Source of the DNA: Haloprofundus salinisoli
GTDB taxonomy: Archaea; Halobacteriota; Halobacteria; Halobacteriales; Haloferacaceae
NCBI RefSeq assembly: GCF_020097815.1
Contig: NZ_CP083663.1
Coordinates: 248,001-312,000, forward strand
Direction: 5' to 3'
DNA: 64,000 nucleotides
Below the pieces are notes generated by a model. It was given only the letters and a program-made list of their open reading frames with translations, made no database searches and was not told where the DNA came from. The translations under genes and the position numbers were made by a program. This document shows, one piece after another, positions 62,053 to 64,000 of the stretch. How positions within the stretch are numbered: the first letter of the stretch is position 1; the number at the start of each line of letters is the position of its first letter.

Positions 62053-64000
62053 TTACGTCTGTTGGCCGAAGACGACGTTCGTGTCGCTCGTCCCGTCGAG
62101 TTGGACCCACGTCCGTCCGCCGTCAGCCGAAACTTGAACCGGCCCGAAGGTGTACTCACCGCTCTCTTCGAGTGTCTCGGGTGCCTCGGCGAAGTACGTC
62201 GCCGACTGTTGCTCGGCCGTGCCCTCGAAGTAGACGTACGTCTTCTCGTCGAACTCGTCGACCTCCGTCCGAACGACGTCGTCGGAGTGGGCTTCCAGCA
62301 CCGTCCACGCACCGGGGACGACGTCGCGGACTCGCACGTTCTCGCTCGCCTCGACGGTCACGTCGACCTGGTTCGTCTGCCCGCCGGTGAACGCCGACCC
62401 GTCGTCGCTCCGCGCGCCCGACGCCGTGAACGACTGCAGCGTCTCGACCGAGAGGTCGACGTGGCCGCGGACGTCGGTCCCGTTCACGGCTCCGGGGACG
62501 TTCACCAGTTTCGCGACGACGGCGTAGACGCCGCCGTCGGTGGTGAACGCGAGCGACCCGTCGCCCGAGAGCGCCTGCGTCCGCGCGACGACGTTCGGTT
62601 CGCCGTTCTCGGCGGGCGTTTCGAGGTCGTAGACGAACAGGTCGAGATGCGGGGCCCCCTCGGCGGCTCCCTTGTTCGCGCCGGAGTAGTAGTCGAAGGC
62701 GAGGTCGACGCCGTAGGTGCCGGCGTCGACGTCGAGGTAGCCCGCGACCGCACGCTCGTCGTCGGGAACGTTCAGTCCGACGACCCCTCGCGTCGTTCCG
62801 GACAGTTCGCGCGTCACGGCGTCGATAGCCGCGCCGGGGTTGATACGGCCGTACCCCTCGTAGGGGTCGCGGTCGCCGAAGTCGTACGTCGGGACGTGCG
62901 CGCGGTGGTACGGCGCGGCGGTGAACGCCGTCTCCGTCGCCGTCGCCAAAAGCACCTGCTTGAGGCGGAGCGCGTCGTCGACAGTCGCGTCCGCCGGGTC
63001 CGCGAGCGCGACGGCGTCGGGGGCGTCGGCTTCCATCGCCTCGGCGACGAGGTTGGCCGTCCCGGTGACGTACGGCGCGGCCATGCTGGTTCCGGCTTTC
63101 CCCGTGTAGTCGCGGATGGGCGACTGGGCGTCCTCGGACGCCGTCGGGTCGCCGTTCTCGGCGGCGCGCGCGAGGTCGGTCAACGTTCCGCCCGGTGCGG
63201 CGACGTCGGGTATGCGATAGAGCGTGTCCGAGTCCTCGTCGTAGGCCGCCAGCCCCCCGCTGCTGTAGGCGGCGAGTCCGTCGAGCGGCCCGGTCGAAAC
63301 CGTCGAGACGGACTCGTCGGCGAGCGCCGGGCCGCCGGAGTTGAGCGGCGTCGCGCTGTTCCCCGCCGACGCGGCGACGAGAATACCCGCCGCGGAGATG
63401 TCGGCGACGAGCGAGGGGTCGGAGGCGAGGAGACCGCCGGCCGCGCCGAGCGGCGCGCCGCCGACGTAGCCCCACGACATGTTCACCGTCCGGAGGTTGA
63501 ACGCGCTCGAAAACTCCTGAGCGTACGTCGCAAGGTCGGTGGTCGCGCCGCTGAGTCCCTGCAGTCCGACGATGCCCGCGTTCGGTGCGAGTCCGGCGTG
63601 GACGGTCGTCGCGCCGTCGTCGGTGCGGTCGCCGACCGTCTCGTCCGCGCGGAGGAACGCCCCAACCGAGACAGTCTCGACGGTGGCTGCGGTGAGAAGT
63701 GCGCCGCCGTACGCCGTCACGTAGACCGTGTAGGTCGCCTCGCCGGAGTCGTGGACCGTCGGCGCGTCGACGACGTTGTTGTCCCACTCGCTCGTGTCGT
63801 CGGTGCCGACCGTCGACGACGCCAACTCCTCGCCATCGGGACCCTCGATACGTATCTCCAGCAGGTCGCCGTAGGCGGCGGCGTAGACGCCGGTGTCGGC
63901 GCGGGCGACCACCTCGTAGGTGAGCGACTCGCCGAGTTCGAGCGTCGTCCGCGGCGCGTCCTCGGTCACCCGCTCCGGGTCGACGGCGCTGGCGCGACCG
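62053..64000 (-). CDS. Subtilisin-like (S8) serine protease, partial (N-terminus beyond window)
   Basis: 649 codons to the window edge, open all the way. Asn in VAASAGNSATPLNSGG (oxyanion hole) and the nucleophile Ser in AGTSMAAPYVTGTANLVAE are present; Asp and His of the triad should be upstream, outside the window. Before the conserved NMSWG strand lies a beta-rich insert of about 100 residues (TLELGESLTYEVVARADTG, EIRIEGPDGEELASS) in the place between the His and Ser segments. After the catalytic domain come two beta domains (LNVPDDERAVAGYLDVDAG; TFGPVQVSADGGRTWVQLDG). Most likely secreted. Confidence 0.88.
   Translation of the reverse strand, partial: GRASAVDPERVTEDAPRTTLELGESLTYEVVARADTGVYAAAYGDLLEIRIEGPDGEELASSTVGTDDTSEWDNNVVDAPTVHDSGEATYTVYVTAYGGALLTAATVETVSVGAFLRADETVGDRTDDGATTVHAGLAPNAGIVGLQGLSGATTDLATYAQEFSSAFNLRTVNMSWGYVGGAPLGAAGGLLASDPSLVADISAAGILVAASAGNSATPLNSGGPALADESVSTVSTGPLDGLAAYSSGGLAAYDEDSDTLYRIPDVAAPGGTLTDLARAAENGDPTASEDAQSPIRDYTGKAGTSMAAPYVTGTANLVAEAMEADAPDAVALADPADATVDDALRLKQVLLATATETAFTAAPYHRAHVPTYDFGDRDPYEGYGRINPGAAIDAVTRELSGTTRGVVGLNVPDDERAVAGYLDVDAGTYGVDLAFDYYSGANKGAAEGAPHLDLFVYDLETPAENGEPNVVARTQALSGDGSLAFTTDGGVYAVVAKLVNVPGAVNGTDVRGHVDLSVETLQSFTASGARSDDGSAFTGGQTNQVDVTVEASENVRVRDVVPGAWTVLEAHSDDVVRTEVDEFDEKTYVYFEGTAEQQSATYFAEAPETLEESGEYTFGPVQVSADGGRTWVQLDGTSDTNVVFGQQT

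Noticed and set aside
62156-63787. 543-codon ORF in another frame of the subtilase gene
   Set aside because: Extremely Arg-rich translation without motifs; the subtilase frame has intact catalytic motifs.

Overview
The window is one contiguous piece of a haloarchaeal (class Halobacteria) chromosome, probably from the Haloferacales; the order-level placement is inference. The signs are a GC-rich sequence with strong third-position GC, very acidic proteins, TATA-like boxes about 25-30 bases upstream of start codons with little or no leader, and archaeal gene content (nuo operon without E/F/G, fused CtaA-CtaB, Trm112, Agl23-type membrane protein, HTH_10 and HalOD1 regulators). I saw no rRNA, no tRNA, no CRISPR array and no intact insertion sequence.

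Region 1-13.8 kb: a partial methyltransferase, a 736-residue coiled-coil halobacterial protein, a small winged-helix regulator, purA, a PAP2 phosphatase behind a leaderless micro-ORF, trm112, a DR2241-CbiX pair for cobalamin/sirohydrochlorin metabolism, an orphan GvpO homologue, cysS and a cytoplasmic HtrA-like protease. Region 13.8-30 kb: an ABC-2 exporter, a Gfo/Idh/MocA oxidoreductase, two tandem near-identical aldo-keto reductases, a decayed methyltransferase, a Rdx-type thioredoxin-fold protein, the haem A/O synthesis fusion with cytochrome oxidase subunit II, KDPG aldolase, two PH-domain membrane proteins, a coiled-coil protein with a coupled micro-ORF, a DUF4349 lipoprotein and an inositol-phosphatase-like enzyme.

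Region 30-44 kb: an S9 peptidase, an FAD-oxidoreductase remnant, an Old-Yellow-Enzyme-type Fe-S flavoenzyme with an odd basic insertion, a Ski2/Hel308-like helicase, a short lower-GC regulatory islet (hairpin element, HTH_10 regulator, DUF7344-like, HalOD1), then ribH-aminotransferase, an Agl23-like protein and purK-purE. Region 44.2-54.7 kb is a complete archaeal-type complex I operon, nuoABCDHIJ1J2KLMN, with mostly 4-base stop/start overlaps; it lacks the NADH-input module (E, F, G), so the electron donor is probably not NADH. Region 54.9-64 kb: a RCK-DHH phosphoesterase, a CBS-ParB/SerK-like protein, small membrane and zinc-ribbon proteins, a truncated ABC permease, an intergenic region with two abutting perfect palindromes, a polyol-type dehydrogenase, a bat-like PAS/GAF/HTH_10 regulator and the C-terminal part of a secreted subtilase that runs off the window.

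Functionally the window combines respiration (nuo, coxB, ctaAB), purine synthesis (purA, purK, purE), cofactor synthesis (ribH, cbiX), sugar-acid catabolism (kdgA) and signal-dependent transcription. I did not find a clear new multi-gene defence or metabolic system. The most unusual signals are small: coupled leaderless micro-ORFs, dyad and tandem decamer repeats in promoter regions, and several deletion remnants of genes. DUF numbers are from memory and were not checked against a database.
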